DNA of 64,000 nt from Vulcanimicrobiota bacterium. GTDB lineage: Bacteria; Vulcanimicrobiota; Vulcanimicrobiia; Vulcanimicrobiales; Vulcanimicrobiaceae. Both the position numbers and the translations under genes were made by a program. Under the pieces are notes generated by a model. It worked only from the letters and a program-made list of their open reading frames with translations, had not been told where the DNA came from and searched no databases. Of the stretch, positions 17,245-26,998 are shown in pieces; position 1 is the first letter of the stretch, and every line of letters starts with the position of its first letter. Location: assembly GCA_019235995.1 (NCBI GenBank), contig JAFAJV010000078.1, forward strand, positions 44,372 through 108,371, in the 5' to 3' direction.

Positions 17245-17867
17245 CCCTGCGACGGTTCGCCGGCGTGATCGCGGCGGGCGCACGGCTGATCAGCGGCGTG
17301 CAGGTGAGCTGGCGCGGCGGCCGGCCTCCCGCGCGCCAGAGCGTCTTTTTCGCCAATCACACGAGCCATCTCGACTTCGTCGTGCTGTGGTCGTCGCTGC
17401 CGCGAGCGATGCGAAGACGGACGCGCCCCGTCGCCGCGCAGGATTACTGGCATCACGGGCTGCGCCGCACGCTCGCGGTGGACGTGTTCAACGCGATTCT
17501 CGTGCCGCGCGGGCACGGGCAGGCGAGCCGCGAAGCGAGCGCGCGCGACACGATCGACCGCATCGTCAACGACATGGGCGATCGATACTCGCTGATCATC
17601 TTTCCCGAGGGAACTCGCGGAACCGGAGAGGCCGTGGGGCCGTTCAAGAGCGGGCTCTACTATCTCTGCCTGCGAAAGCCGGAGCTCGCGTTGATTCCGG
17701 CCTACATCGAAAACCTAAACCGAATCCTGCCGAAGGGAGAGTTCCTGCCCGTGCCGTTCATCAGCCGCGTCACGTTCGGCCCGTCGTCGTTCATCGAATC
17801 GTCGGAGTCAAAGGAGCACTTTCTCGCGCGCATGCGCGACGCGCTCTGCGCGCTGCAGCCGCGATGA
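17241..17867 (+). CDS. 1-acyl-sn-glycerol-3-phosphate acyltransferase (PlsC-like)
   Basis: 208 residues from the TTG at 17241, which overlaps the previous stop (TTGA). The acyltransferase HX4D motif is NHTSHLD, and the phosphate-binding motif is FPEGTRG, followed by FKSGLYYL. It would transfer an acyl chain to a lysophosphatidate-like acceptor at the membrane. It is coupled to the next gene by an ATGA overlap. In frame upstream there is a long open stretch, but it overlaps the whole CDP-alcohol gene and is not needed. Confidence 0.85.
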   Translation: MTLRRFAGVIAAGARLISGVQVSWRGGRPPARQSVFFANHTSHLDFVVLWSSLPRAMRRRTRPVAAQDYWHHGLRRTLAVDVFNAILVPRGHGQASREASARDTIDRIVNDMGDRYSLIIFPEGTRGTGEAVGPFKSGLYYLCLRKPELALIPAYIENLNRILPKGEFLPVPFISRVTFGPSSFIESSESKEHFLARMRDALCALQPR

Positions 17868-18820
17868 CGCTTGCCGGGCACCGGATCGACCCGCAGCTGG
17901 CCGACGCGTTCGGCGGCGTCCTCGCCGTGCTGGCGCTCGCGACGCTCGCCGGCCTTGCGCTCAAACTCGTCGTTCGCACGGAATCCGCGCGCGCCACGGT
18001 GGACAACGCCAACGCGCGGATTCGGACGTGGTGGGTTCTCTGCGTCATCTTCGGACTCACGCTGGTCATCGGCCCGACCGGCTCGCTCGTGCTCTTCGGC
18101 CTCATGTCGTTCTTGGCGCTGCGCGAATACATCACGCTCGTCGCGACGCGCCGGGCCGACCATCACACCCTCTTCTGGACGTTCTTCATCTTCACGCCGC
18201 TGCAGTACTTTCTGCTCGGCCTGCGCTGGTCCGGCTTCGTGATCGTGATCCCCGTCTACGCGTTTCTGTTCTTACCCGCGGTCATGGCGCTGGCGGGCGA
18301 CACGCGGTCGTTCCTCGAGCGCGCCGCCAAAATTCAATGGGGCCTGATGATCTGCGTATACTGCCTCAGCTACGCGCCGGCGCTCTACATGCTCGACATC
18401 CCCGGCTACGGACCGGACGCGAAGCTGCTGCTCTACCTCGTGATCGTCGATCAGGCGAGCGATGTTTTGCAGTACGTGTGGGGCAAGCTCCTGGGACGGC
18501 ACAAGATCGCGCCCACCGTCAGCCCGAACAAGACGTGGGAGGGTTTTGTCGGCGGCATCGTGAGCGCGACGGCGATCGGCACGGCGCTATGGTGGATGAC
18601 GCCGTTCACCCCGCTCGTGTCCGCGGCGGTCTCGCTGCTCATCACGCTGCTCGGGTTCGCGGGAGGGCTCGTGTTCTCGGCGATCAAGCGCGATAGCGGC
18701 GTGAAGGACTACGGGACGATCGTCCAGGGACACGGCGGCATCCTCGATCGGATGGATTCGCTGATCTTCGCCGCACCGGTGTTCTTCCACGTGGTACGGT
18801 TCTTCTACGCGTTGAAATAG
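17864..18820 (+). CDS. cdsA: Phosphatidate cytidylyltransferase (CDP-diglyceride synthase)
   Basis: 318 residues with about eight membrane segments. The C-terminal CDS signature runs from SPNKTWEGFVGG to FSAIKRDSGVKDYG then HGGILDRMDSL, with the expected Asp residues. It makes CDP-diacylglycerol from phosphatidate and CTP. Neighbours (acyltransferase and CDP-alcohol transferase) form a mini phospholipid route, so this may be a dedicated YnbB-like copy. The ATG at 17864 overlaps the acyltransferase TGA. Confidence 0.87.
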   Translation: MTLAGHRIDPQLADAFGGVLAVLALATLAGLALKLVVRTESARATVDNANARIRTWWVLCVIFGLTLVIGPTGSLVLFGLMSFLALREYITLVATRRADHHTLFWTFFIFTPLQYFLLGLRWSGFVIVIPVYAFLFLPAVMALAGDTRSFLERAAKIQWGLMICVYCLSYAPALYMLDIPGYGPDAKLLLYLVIVDQASDVLQYVWGKLLGRHKIAPTVSPNKTWEGFVGGIVSATAIGTALWWMTPFTPLVSAAVSLLITLLGFAGGLVFSAIKRDSGVKDYGTIVQGHGGILDRMDSLIFAAPVFFHVVRFFYALK

Positions 18821-18829
18821 GGAGACGCC

Positions 18830-20335
18830 ATGACCCATAGGCAGATCATTCCGGGAAGCGAGCGTTCGCCTCTGCCGGGCTCCCAGGTTCTGGGCGACGC
18901 GGACCCGACGCAGGAGGCCACGGTCACCGTGTTCCTGCGTTCGAAGCGCGCCGGCGTGCCTGCGCCCGGCACGCTGTCGCGCGTGGAGTTCGCCGATCGG
19001 TACGGCGCCGACCCCGCCGACGTCGCATCGGTCGAGGCCTTCGCGCGGGCGCACGGGCTCGCCGTCGTCGAGAGCAGCTCCGGACGGCGCAGCGTCGTGC
19101 TGCGCGGAACCGTCGCACGGCTCAGCGCCGCGTTCGGCGTGACGCTGAAACGCTGCCAGGCCGACGGCGTGATGTACCGGGGCCGCGAGGGCGGCATCAC
19201 CGTGCCGGCCGACATCGCAGGTGCCGTCGTGGCGGTGCTCGGGCTGGACGACCGTCCCCAGGCCGCCGCGCGCGTCCGCATCGCGGCGAAGCCGATCGCG
19301 TCGTTTACGCCGTCCCAGGTCGCCGAGCTCTACGACTTTCCATCCGGCGTGGACGGAACCGGCCAGTCCATCGGCATCGTCGAGCTCGGCGGCGGCTTTA
19401 GTCAAGCCGACTTCGCGTCCTATCTCTCGGGCCTTGGCATCACGGCGCAAACCGTCACCATCGTGACGATCGACGGCGCCGGCAGCGCGCCCGGCCAAGA
19501 TCAGAACGCCGACGTCGAGGTCATGCTCGACGCGGAGGTCGCCGGCTCCGTCGCTCCGGGAGCGCGCATCGCCATGTACTTCGCGCCGAACAGCGACCAG
19601 GGATTCCTCGACGCCGTGACCACGGCGATTCACGATACGACCAACAAGCCGACGGTCATCTCGATCAGCTGGGGCGCGGCCGAGTCAAGCTGGACTGCGC
19701 AGGCTCGCGACGCGCTGAATCAGGCGATTGCCGCCGCGCAGGCGATGGCGATCTCGGTCTGCGTCGCCTCGGGTGACGGCGGCTCGAGCGACGGGCAGAC
19801 CGACGGCGCATCGCACGCCGATTTTCCGGCCTCGAGCCCGTACGTCTTGGGTTGTGGCGGCACGACGTTGAGCGGGTCCGGCGCCACGATCGCCTCGGAG
19901 ACGACGTGGAGCGATTCGGGCGGAGGCGTGAGCGACTACTTCTCCCTTCCCTCGTGGCAGTCGAAGGCCAACGTTCCGGCGCCTCCCGCGGGATTCTCCG
20001 GAGGCGGGCGCGGCGTTCCCGACGTGTCCGGCGACGCCGACCCGAACACGGGATATCAAATTCTCGTCGACGGGTCGAGCATGGTCGCGGGCGGCACGAG
20101 CGCGGTCGCGCCGCTGTGGGCCGCGCTGATCGCGCTGATGAACCAACAGCGTGGAAAGAACGCCGGATTCCTCAACGCGAGTTTGTACGCGGTGCCTGGT
20201 TATCCGAACAATCCCGGCCCGCTACACGACATCACCACGGGTAGCAACGGCGCGTACGACGCCGGACCGGGCTGGGACCCGTGCACCGGTCTCGGCTCGC
20301 CCGACGGCACACGATTGAGCAAAGCGCTTCCCTAA
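18830..20335 (+). CDS. Sedolisin (kumamolisin-like, S53) acid serine-carboxyl peptidase
   Basis: 501 residues with GGGAGA before the ATG. The N-terminal propeptide (about residues 1-165) contains the pro-kumamolisin activation domain. The catalytic Glu and Asp lie in DVEVMLDAEV (Glu230, Asp234) and the nucleophile is Ser424 in GGTSAVAPLW. The C-terminal calcium-site region DITTGSNGAYDAGPGWDPCTGLG is present. Sedolisins work at low pH and are secreted. No classical signal peptide is seen, which is also usual for kumamolisin precursors. It follows cdsA by only 9 bp but is probably an independent function. Confidence 0.92.
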   Translation: MTHRQIIPGSERSPLPGSQVLGDADPTQEATVTVFLRSKRAGVPAPGTLSRVEFADRYGADPADVASVEAFARAHGLAVVESSSGRRSVVLRGTVARLSAAFGVTLKRCQADGVMYRGREGGITVPADIAGAVVAVLGLDDRPQAAARVRIAAKPIASFTPSQVAELYDFPSGVDGTGQSIGIVELGGGFSQADFASYLSGLGITAQTVTIVTIDGAGSAPGQDQNADVEVMLDAEVAGSVAPGARIAMYFAPNSDQGFLDAVTTAIHDTTNKPTVISISWGAAESSWTAQARDALNQAIAAAQAMAISVCVASGDGGSSDGQTDGASHADFPASSPYVLGCGGTTLSGSGATIASETTWSDSGGGVSDYFSLPSWQSKANVPAPPAGFSGGGRGVPDVSGDADPNTGYQILVDGSSMVAGGTSAVAPLWAALIALMNQQRGKNAGFLNASLYAVPGYPNNPGPLHDITTGSNGAYDAGPGWDPCTGLGSPDGTRLSKALP

Positions 20336-20423
20336 CCTTTTACCACTTGTCCAAAGGCGCGCGCCGCGGCTTGTGCAAGCGTCGTAGCAATACACTCGCG
20401 TCCGACACCCGAGGAGACGAGGA

Positions 20424-21875
20424 ATGAATTCGACCGCCATCCCGACCGGCGCGGAGCTGCGTGATTTTCTGGCCCTTCCGTACGCGGAGCTCGAGGAGCT
20501 GAATCTGCGAGCGAAGGCGCAGCGCCAGGAGCGCGTGCCGCTCCACGCGCTGCAGGAAGAGCGACTGCGCTACCTCGCCGACGAGCCGCGAATCAAGGCG
20601 CTGACCGTGCTGTTCAGCGATCTCGAGGGGCGCCTCCACATGCTGGACTACGACAAGAAGTTCTTGCTGCGCGCCTACGACAACCTCACGTTCGACGGCT
20701 CGTCGATTCGCGGCTTCACCCCGCAGCGCGAGAGCGACCTGCGCCTCTCCTTGGACTGGAGCGCGTTCTACTGGGCGCCGGCCGACGTCTTCGGTCCCGG
20801 CAAGATCCTCGTCTTCGGCGACGTGTTCGACCGCGACGGCAGGCCGTTCTCCGGCGACATCCGGGGCGCGCTCAAGAAGCTCGCCAACGACAGCTATGCG
20901 AGGGAAGGCTACGCGCTCAACGCCGCCAACGAGATCGAGGGATTCCTCTTCCGGGGCGTCGACAGTGAGCGTCGTTATCACGAGACCGGAAAGTTCGAGT
21001 ACGTCAATACGGGCGGCTACTACCACTCGCTCCCCGGCGACCCGCTGCGTAACTTCATCGACACCGTGGCCGAGGTGCAGCGCGCGATGGGCTTTCAGAA
21101 CGAGAAGGATCATCCGGAGGTCGCGCCCTCGCAGTTCGAGATCAACTACAACTACGGTGAGGTCGTCGCCGCGGCCGATCAGATCCAACTCTACAAGCTG
21201 ATCTGCCGCCAGGTCGCCACGCGCCAAGGCATGACGGCGAGCTTCCTGCCCAAGCCGGTCGTCGGCGTGAACGGGAGCGGGATGCACACGAACGTCTCGG
21301 TGAGCAAAAACGGCAAGAACTTGTTCTGGGATCCGAAGGGACAGGAGCAGCTCAGCGGCTTCGGCTGGAAGTTCGTCGATCGCATCCTCACGCTCGGCAA
21401 CGACATCTGCCTCATGCTCAACTCGAGCGTGAACTCGTATCGGAGGCTCGACCCCCACTTCGAGGCTCCCAATCAGCTCAAGGCCTCGGCGATCGATCGC
21501 GGCTCGATGATCCGTATCCCGATCGGTAACCAGCGCAGCATGCGCACCGAGGTGCGCTCGGTGGCACCGGATGCCAACCCCTACATGGTGATGCTGGCGG
21601 TGTTCAAGACGGGCCTCGAAGGCACGGCGAGCGGCCTCAAGAACCTGCGCCAAGCCGATCGCTACTTGCCCGACAACATCTACGACGCGCTCGCGGCATT
21701 CCGCGCGTCGGAGTGGACCAGCAAGCTCCTCGGCGAGGACGTCAAGAAGCGCTACGCCGATCTCAAAGAGGCCAGCGCCGATCGCTGCCCGCGACTACTC
21801 GGAACGTTCGTGAAAGCGCAAGAAGTTCAGTACCATCACGAAGTCTACAACCAGTACCTCTGGAACCTCTTTTAG
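20424..21875 (+). CDS. glnA: Glutamine synthetase, type I
   Basis: 483 residues with a strong GAGGAG site before the ATG. It makes glutamine from glutamate, ammonia and ATP. Metal and substrate motifs are intact: FDGSSIRGF, NEIEGFLF, KPVVGVNGSGMHTNVSV (ATP loop) and RIPIGNQRSMRTEVRSVAPDANPY. The N-terminus (about the first 45 residues) is longer than usual. DNIYDAL near residue 420 aligns with the adenylylation loop (NLYDLP) and keeps the Tyr, so GlnE-type control is possible but unproven. Confidence 0.93.
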   Translation: MNSTAIPTGAELRDFLALPYAELEELNLRAKAQRQERVPLHALQEERLRYLADEPRIKALTVLFSDLEGRLHMLDYDKKFLLRAYDNLTFDGSSIRGFTPQRESDLRLSLDWSAFYWAPADVFGPGKILVFGDVFDRDGRPFSGDIRGALKKLANDSYAREGYALNAANEIEGFLFRGVDSERRYHETGKFEYVNTGGYYHSLPGDPLRNFIDTVAEVQRAMGFQNEKDHPEVAPSQFEINYNYGEVVAAADQIQLYKLICRQVATRQGMTASFLPKPVVGVNGSGMHTNVSVSKNGKNLFWDPKGQEQLSGFGWKFVDRILTLGNDICLMLNSSVNSYRRLDPHFEAPNQLKASAIDRGSMIRIPIGNQRSMRTEVRSVAPDANPYMVMLAVFKTGLEGTASGLKNLRQADRYLPDNIYDALAAFRASEWTSKLLGEDVKKRYADLKEASADRCPRLLGTFVKAQEVQYHHEVYNQYLWNLF

Positions 21876-21894
21876 CCATGAGCCGAGGGCGATG

Positions 21895-21948
21895 GAGCCG
21901 GTAGGCGTCTCGCGCTGACGTCCGCGGCTGCGGAATGCTTACCGGCTC
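21895..21948 (+). terminator. Inverted repeat after glnA, possible terminator
   Basis: GAGCCGGTA (21895-21903) pairs with TACCGGCTC (21940-21948) 20 bp after the glnA stop. The loop is GC-rich and may fold further. Only a weak T stretch follows (TGTTG), so it may be a structured 3' end, not a strong intrinsic terminator. Confidence 0.35.
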
Positions 21949-22062
21949 TGTTGCACGGCTACCCGTTGGTTTTCCCGAAGGTTTAGCGGCGTCTCGCTGA
22001 GAAAAAGTTGAGATAATCGCGTTTCGCTTTGGAACGCGACGACTGCTACTCGGAGAGATTAC

Positions 22063-23508
22063 ATGAATTACCCAGCTTCTAGCCGCTGTCTAGGGACCCT
22101 ATGCGCGGCCGTCTTTCTTTTCACGGCCTGCGGTGGATCGCAGAACGCGGGCCCGGTCAATCCGATCTCCGCTGCTGCCGGCGCGTCGGCGCGTCTTCGC
22201 GGCATGGCTGGCGGCGATCCCTGTGAGGGCAAGGGCGGCAGCAGCTCGCCATCCACGAACACGGAATGGACGACAGACGGCCGATTCATCGAAGAGCGCG
22301 TCAAGGGTGAGGCGCCGCATCACTTTTTCGTCAAGGGAGTCGCGTACTCGCCGACGCCGATCGGCGGCTTCGTTACGGACCCGCCGGCGTGCAACTCGCC
22401 GCTGCGCAACAGCAACAAGCCGATCTGGTCGCGAGACCTCCCGATGATGCAGATGATGGGCGTCAACGTGATCCACGTCTACAACGTCACGCCGCCGCCT
22501 TGGGCGGACGGCCCGGAGGCGCACGTGGGCACGATCAACGAGTTCCTCGATGCTGCCTGGAACAACGGCAAGAATCCGATCTTCGTGATCATGAGCATCC
22601 ACTTCGCCAGCAGTAAGCTATTGGACGAAGGCGCAGTGAACAGTCTCGTGAACCAGTATTACGAGCTCGACAAGAAGTACGCGAAGTACCCGGCCGTCAT
22701 GGGCGTAGCGATCAGCAACGAGATCATCGGGAACGACGTCTGGGACAACAAGGCGTGGTGGGACAACTTCAACCGCGTCGCAGTCTCGGCGAAGCGCGGC
22801 TTCGAGGATCAGGGCGCAAAGAAGCTCGTGATGACTTCCGACTACGACGGCCTCACCAAGATCGACTTCAAGGGAATCCAACAGATAGCCCAGATCTACT
22901 ACGGCGAGAAATACCACGCGGCGGTCGACGTGTGGGGCGACAATACGTTCCGTGGGCGTTCCTTCACGGAACACCCGAACAACCTGTTCACTCAGGTCCG
23001 GGATACGACGGACAAACCCGTCATTTTCACGGAGTACGGAGCCAGCGCCGCCTATCACACCGCCGAAGCAAACACGTATTCCTATCCGAAAGGCAACCCG
23101 GATAAGAACGGTGTGTGCGATCCGCTGAAGCCGACGAGCCTGCCGCTAACGCGCGACGTCAAAGAGCTGCCGAACGATGCCGGCGCGAATCCGAACATGG
23201 CCGGCCTCGTGGACTACGTAAAGAACAGCGCGGAGCTCTTGTACAAAGGCTATCAAACCGACGGAGTCGTTTCGGGCGGGACGTATCTTGAATGGACCGA
23301 CGAATGGTGGAAGGCCGACGTCAACGACTGGGGCTTCCGGAGCAAGCACGTGGGGGACCTAAACTTCACGAATTATTGGCCGGGATGTGCCCGGGACGAA
23401 GCGTGGTACGGCCTCAACGCCATCACGAAAGGCCGCGGCTCCGTCGACGCGCTTACCGCGCGCACAACGCGCGGCGCGCTGAAGCAGATCTGGGCGACGG
23501 AACGCTAG
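22063..23508 (+). CDS. Lipoprotein with clan GH-A glycosidase-like TIM barrel
   Basis: 481 residues, GGAGAG before the ATG. The signal ends in FTACGG, so it is a lipoprotein, followed by a disordered linker. The barrel has VKGVAYSPTP at the first strand, a candidate acid/base Glu220 in AISNEIIGND and a candidate nucleophile Glu324 in VIFTEYGASA. The two Glu positions at the ends of strands 4 and 7 fit retaining clan GH-A enzymes such as GH5, GH2 or GH72-like glucanosyltransferases. A family number cannot be set by eye. Its stop shares a CTAG with the next, convergent gene. Confidence 0.72.
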   Translation: MNYPASSRCLGTLCAAVFLFTACGGSQNAGPVNPISAAAGASARLRGMAGGDPCEGKGGSSSPSTNTEWTTDGRFIEERVKGEAPHHFFVKGVAYSPTPIGGFVTDPPACNSPLRNSNKPIWSRDLPMMQMMGVNVIHVYNVTPPPWADGPEAHVGTINEFLDAAWNNGKNPIFVIMSIHFASSKLLDEGAVNSLVNQYYELDKKYAKYPAVMGVAISNEIIGNDVWDNKAWWDNFNRVAVSAKRGFEDQGAKKLVMTSDYDGLTKIDFKGIQQIAQIYYGEKYHAAVDVWGDNTFRGRSFTEHPNNLFTQVRDTTDKPVIFTEYGASAAYHTAEANTYSYPKGNPDKNGVCDPLKPTSLPLTRDVKELPNDAGANPNMAGLVDYVKNSAELLYKGYQTDGVVSGGTYLEWTDEWWKADVNDWGFRSKHVGDLNFTNYWPGCARDEAWYGLNAITKGRGSVDALTARTTRGALKQIWATER

Positions 23509-24734
23509 TCGTGTGAGTTGAGGATGTCGTCGAGCGGGACCGCGATTACCGCGCCGGAGTCGCTGCCGATGACGAGCGTCTTGCCGACGACGATCGGCGA
23601 GCCGACGTTGAAGGGCGTGTGCATCAGCTTGTCTCCATGCACGCGCCCTGTCTTAGCGTCGAGCGCCCACAGGTAGCCGCCGAGATCGCCGAAGTATACG
23701 ACGCCGTCGACGTCGACGATACCGCCCTTGACCGCGCCCTTCGTCGGCGACTCCCACACGAGCATGCCGCTCGTCGCGTCGAGCGCGTGCATCCAGGGCG
23801 TGATTGCGCTTCCCAGATAGAGCAGGCCGTCGGCGAGCAGCGGGATCGCGGCCTCGTTGCGGATGGGCAGGGGTCCGCTCTCGAGCGCGACGTCCCAGAG
23901 CGGGGCGCCGCTCGTGACGTCGAGGGCGTAGACGCGCTGGACGGTGAGGTTGCCGATGACCGTCGAAGTATCCGGAAAGACCGGGGAAACGTAATCGCAA
24001 AACACCCGCGCGCCGTCGGTAACGGGAGGGCAGTCTCCTATGCCGGAGGCTCCTTTGGAGAAGGGACTGCGCCATATGAGCGCCCCGTCGTCGGCATGGA
24101 GCCGCCACGCGGCGTTGCTGCCGACGCCCAGGGTGACGAAGTCGCCGTTGCCGACAGGCAGCATCGCGGTCATCGACGCCATCGATCCGATCGAACGCGC
24201 GTATTTCTTTTCGCCCGTCGCGGGATCGAGCCCGTTGATCCACCCCGCGCCGTCGTGATGCACGAGCACGCCGTCGATGATCGCCGGCGTCGGCATCGCC
24301 GATCCGGCGAGCAGGGTCTGCCAGCGCATCGCGCCGGTGGCACGATCGAACGCGATCAGGGCGCTCGGCCCTTGCCCCACCATCACCGGCTCCGATGGCG
24401 ACGAGGTGCGGCTCGTGGGATCGCCTTCGCCGACGATCACGAGGTCGCCGTAGATCAAGGGCGCGCTCATCAGCGGGTTGGGGACGTGCGCCTTCCAGCG
24501 AATCTGCCCCGTTTGCGCGTCGAGCGCGTAGAGCGAGCCGTTGTTGTTACCGATGTAGAGCGTGCCCTCGGCGAGTGTCGGGCTCGCGGAGATCTGGCCC
24601 CCCGTCTCGGTGCGCCAGCTCGCGTGCATGCCACCGCCGATGACGGCATTGTTCTGGGGGCCCATGCGGAACTGCGACCAGGCAACGACAGCCATCGTGA
24701 GCGCCGCGGCGAGCCGTTCCAGCACGATGGTCAT
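23505..24734 (-). CDS. PQQ-type eight-bladed beta-propeller protein, secreted
   Basis: 409 residues. The N-terminal hydrophobic segment (about 6-20) is a signal or anchor. Repeats follow the PQQ-blade pattern: LYIGNNNGSLYALDAQTGQIRW, LIAFDRATGAMRW, VYALDVTSGAPLW, LYLGS...MHALDATSGMLVW, VYFGDLGGYLWALDAKTG. This repeat type occurs in quinoprotein dehydrogenases and in BamB-like scaffold proteins. No cytochrome c domain or dehydrogenase active-site motif was seen, so binding of PQQ is not implied. It is divergent from a phosphoesterase gene 32 bp away and lies 1.4 kb from the pqq operon. Confidence 0.8.
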   Translation of the reverse strand: MTIVLERLAAALTMAVVAWSQFRMGPQNNAVIGGGMHASWRTETGGQISASPTLAEGTLYIGNNNGSLYALDAQTGQIRWKAHVPNPLMSAPLIYGDLVIVGEGDPTSRTSSPSEPVMVGQGPSALIAFDRATGAMRWQTLLAGSAMPTPAIIDGVLVHHDGAGWINGLDPATGEKKYARSIGSMASMTAMLPVGNGDFVTLGVGSNAAWRLHADDGALIWRSPFSKGASGIGDCPPVTDGARVFCDYVSPVFPDTSTVIGNLTVQRVYALDVTSGAPLWDVALESGPLPIRNEAAIPLLADGLLYLGSAITPWMHALDATSGMLVWESPTKGAVKGGIVDVDGVVYFGDLGGYLWALDAKTGRVHGDKLMHTPFNVGSPIVVGKTLVIGSDSGAVIAVPLDDILNSHD

Positions 24735-24766
24735 ATGAGTGAGTCTTCCCGGGTATTCGACGGATC

Positions 24767-26089
24767 ATGAGCGGCACGCCCGCGAAAGCGGCAGCGCTGG
24801 CGCTCGCGTGGTTGGCCATGGGAGCGACGAACGCTCGCTTCGCTCACGACGTGCACACTCACATCAAGCATGTCGTCATCATCATCCAGGAGAATCGCAG
24901 CGTCGATAACCTCTTCAACGGCTTTCCGGGTGCCGATACGGTAAGGTTCGCAGAGCGCCGCATCGGTCCCGTTTCCCTGCGTCCCATTGACCTGGGTTAT
25001 CCCGCCGACGTCGACCATCAGCATCGCGCCTGGGTTACCGAATACGACGGTGGCCGGATGGACGGCTTCGCGAGCGTCGCGACCTATCCGCGGCAGCCGC
25101 GGGATTTCCCGTACGCCTACGTGCCGGAGAACCAGGTCGTTTCGTACTGGACGATGGCGGAGCGCTTCACCTTCTCCGACCGGATGTTCCAGTCGAACAC
25201 CGGCCCGAGCTTCCCCGCGCACCTCTACCTGATCGCGGGTCAGGCGGCGTACACGGCGAGCAATCCCAACCATCTCGGCACGACGCGCTTCGCCTGGGGC
25301 TGCGACTCGCCGCTGTACGCGCGCGTCGCGCTAATGGCGCCCGACGGCCGCGAGGTCGATCCGGGCATCTTTCCGTGTCTCGACTTCCCGACGGTGGCGG
25401 ACATGGCGACCGATGCCGGCGTGACCTGGCGCTATTACGCGCCGGCTATCAACCGGCTCGGCAGCATCTGGTCGGCATTCGACGCGATCGCGCACATCCG
25501 GTACTCGTCGCGCTGGCGCAACGTCGTATCGCCGGAGACGCGAATCCTGACCGACGCTCGCGCCGGCGATGTGGCGTCGATCACGTGGGTCGTGCCGAAG
25601 ATGCAGAACTCCGATCACGCTCTTCCCTTCCACAGCACCAACAAAGACGTCGGGCTGCGGGGCGCCGGGCAGTACGGACCGGATTGGGTCGCTTCGGTCG
25701 TCAACGCGATCGGCGAAAGCCGCGATTGGAGCAGCACGGCGATCTTCGTCGTTTGGGACGACTGGGGCGGCTGGTACGATCACGTGGCGCCGCCGCAGCT
25801 CGATCGGATGGGGCTTGGTCCGCGCGTGCCGTTTATCGTGATTTCTCCGTGGGCGAAGCATCATTATGTGTCGCACCAGCAGTATGAGTTCGGCAGCATC
25901 ATACGGTTCGTCGAGACCGCGTTCGCCTTGCACTCGCTCAACACGACCGACCTCCGCGCGGCGGACCTCGCCGACTGCTTCGACTTCTTGCAGCGTGCGC
26001 TGCCGTTCGAGCCGATACCCACGATGCGCCAGGCATCGTTCTTCGCCGCCGACGGACAGGCGGAGATCGAGCCCGACGACGACTTTTAG
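24767..26089 (+). CDS. Secreted phosphoesterase, acid phosphatase/phospholipase C family
   Basis: 440 residues, complete. A short signal-like hydrophobic N-terminus precedes [20 protein letters not shown]. Further blocks are [50 protein letters not shown] and [14 protein letters not shown]. It is divergent to the propeller gene, with a 32-bp shared intergenic region, so the two may be co-regulated. It ends 6 bp from the convergent pqqB end. It lacks the lipobox of the other paralogues and its C-terminus is shorter, so it may be released or periplasmic. Confidence 0.87.
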   Translation: MSGTPAKAAALALAWLAMGATNARFAHDVHTHIKHVVIIIQENRSVDNLFNGFPGADTVRFAERRIGPVSLRPIDLGYPADVDHQHRAWVTEYDGGRMDGFASVATYPRQPRDFPYAYVPENQVVSYWTMAERFTFSDRMFQSNTGPSFPAHLYLIAGQAAYTASNPNHLGTTRFAWGCDSPLYARVALMAPDGREVDPGIFPCLDFPTVADMATDAGVTWRYYAPAINRLGSIWSAFDAIAHIRYSSRWRNVVSPETRILTDARAGDVASITWVVPKMQNSDHALPFHSTNKDVGLRGAGQYGPDWVASVVNAIGESRDWSSTAIFVVWDDWGGWYDHVAPPQLDRMGLGPRVPFIVISPWAKHHYVSHQQYEFGSIIRFVETAFALHSLNTTDLRAADLADCFDFLQRALPFEPIPTMRQASFFAADGQAEIEPDDDF

Positions 26090-26095
26090 AGGCCC

Positions 26096-26998
26096 CTAGA
26101 CCGTCAGCTCCATGCCGTCGTAGGCGATCTCGACGCCTGCCTCGCGGACGTGTGCGGCGGCCGAGGAATTCGGATCGAGCATGGGGTTGGAGTTGTTGAG
26201 ATGCGTGAAGATCGTGCGTCTCGATCGACTCCGCAGCCGCGCGAGCGTGCCGCGCCAGTCGCCCACCGGCAGGTGACCGAGCGATCGCGCCCGCTTGTCC
26301 GCGAGACCCTGCGCGACGAGCTCGTCGTCCGAATAGAACGATCCATCGAGGAACGCCACGCTCGCGGACTGCAGCGCGCTCGCGAGCGTCGCGTCGATCT
26401 CCGCGAAGACCGGCGCGAAGAGCAACGTTGCGCCGTTTGGCTCGGCGATCTCATATGCGACGACCGCGCCGCTAGCGCTTCGGCGTCCGTCGTAACCCGG
26501 CGTCGTACCGGGGACGGGGAACGCGCGCACCCTCAGCCGGTTACCGACGAGATCCTCGCCGCCTTCCGGATCGCAGGGCGCCCCCAGCGGTGCTTCCAGC
26601 CAGCGATGCGGCGCACGCGTGAACGCTGCAAACGCGGGCTGCACCGCCGCTAACGCGCGCACTACACCGCTCGACCGCACGATGAATCCGTGCTCGCCGT
26701 GCTGGCGAAGCGCGGCGAGGCCGCCCAGATGATCCACGTTTGCGTCGGTCAACAGCATGCCGCCGATCGGCGTGCCGCGCGACCGGCGTGGTTGCAGCGG
26801 CGCGAAGGCTTCGATCTGCGCGGCGACGTCGGGCGAGCAGTTCAGCAGCAGCCAGCGCGCGCCGTCCGGGCTGAGCGCGAGGCTCGACTGCGTGCGCCGC
26901 GGCCGGTGCCCTTCACGCGCCGCCGCGCAGTTCGCGCATGCGCAGTTCCACTGCGGAACGCCGCCGCCGGCGGCCGAGCCGAGCACGCGGACGATCAC
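26096..26998 (-). CDS. pqqB: PQQ biosynthesis protein PqqB
   Basis: 300 residues from the GTG at 26998, in a GTGA overlap with the pqqE stop. The metallo-beta-lactamase-fold protein opens VRVLGSAAGGGVPQWNCACANC, with the Cys zinc site. LLTDANVDHLGGL is the metal motif. PqqB is thought to hydroxylate the Tyr-derived ring in the PqqA-derived intermediate. It is the last gene of pqqA-C-D-E-B. A long open stretch upstream (to 27208) is in frame but lies within pqqE. Confidence 0.9.
   Translation of the reverse strand: MIVRVLGSAAGGGVPQWNCACANCAAAREGHRPRRTQSSLALSPDGARWLLLNCSPDVAAQIEAFAPLQPRRSRGTPIGGMLLTDANVDHLGGLAALRQHGEHGFIVRSSGVVRALAAVQPAFAAFTRAPHRWLEAPLGAPCDPEGGEDLVGNRLRVRAFPVPGTTPGYDGRRSASGAVVAYEIAEPNGATLLFAPVFAEIDATLASALQSASVAFLDGSFYSDDELVAQGLADKRARSLGHLPVGDWRGTLARLRSRSRRTIFTHLNNSNPMLDPNSSAAAHVREAGVEIAYDGMELTV

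Noticed and set aside
20340..21653. 437-residue open frame antisense to glnA
   Set aside because: Shadow; glnA motifs are decisive on the other strand.
23619..24770. 383-residue open frame antisense to the PQQ-propeller gene
   Set aside because: Shadow; propeller repeats are clear on the minus strand.
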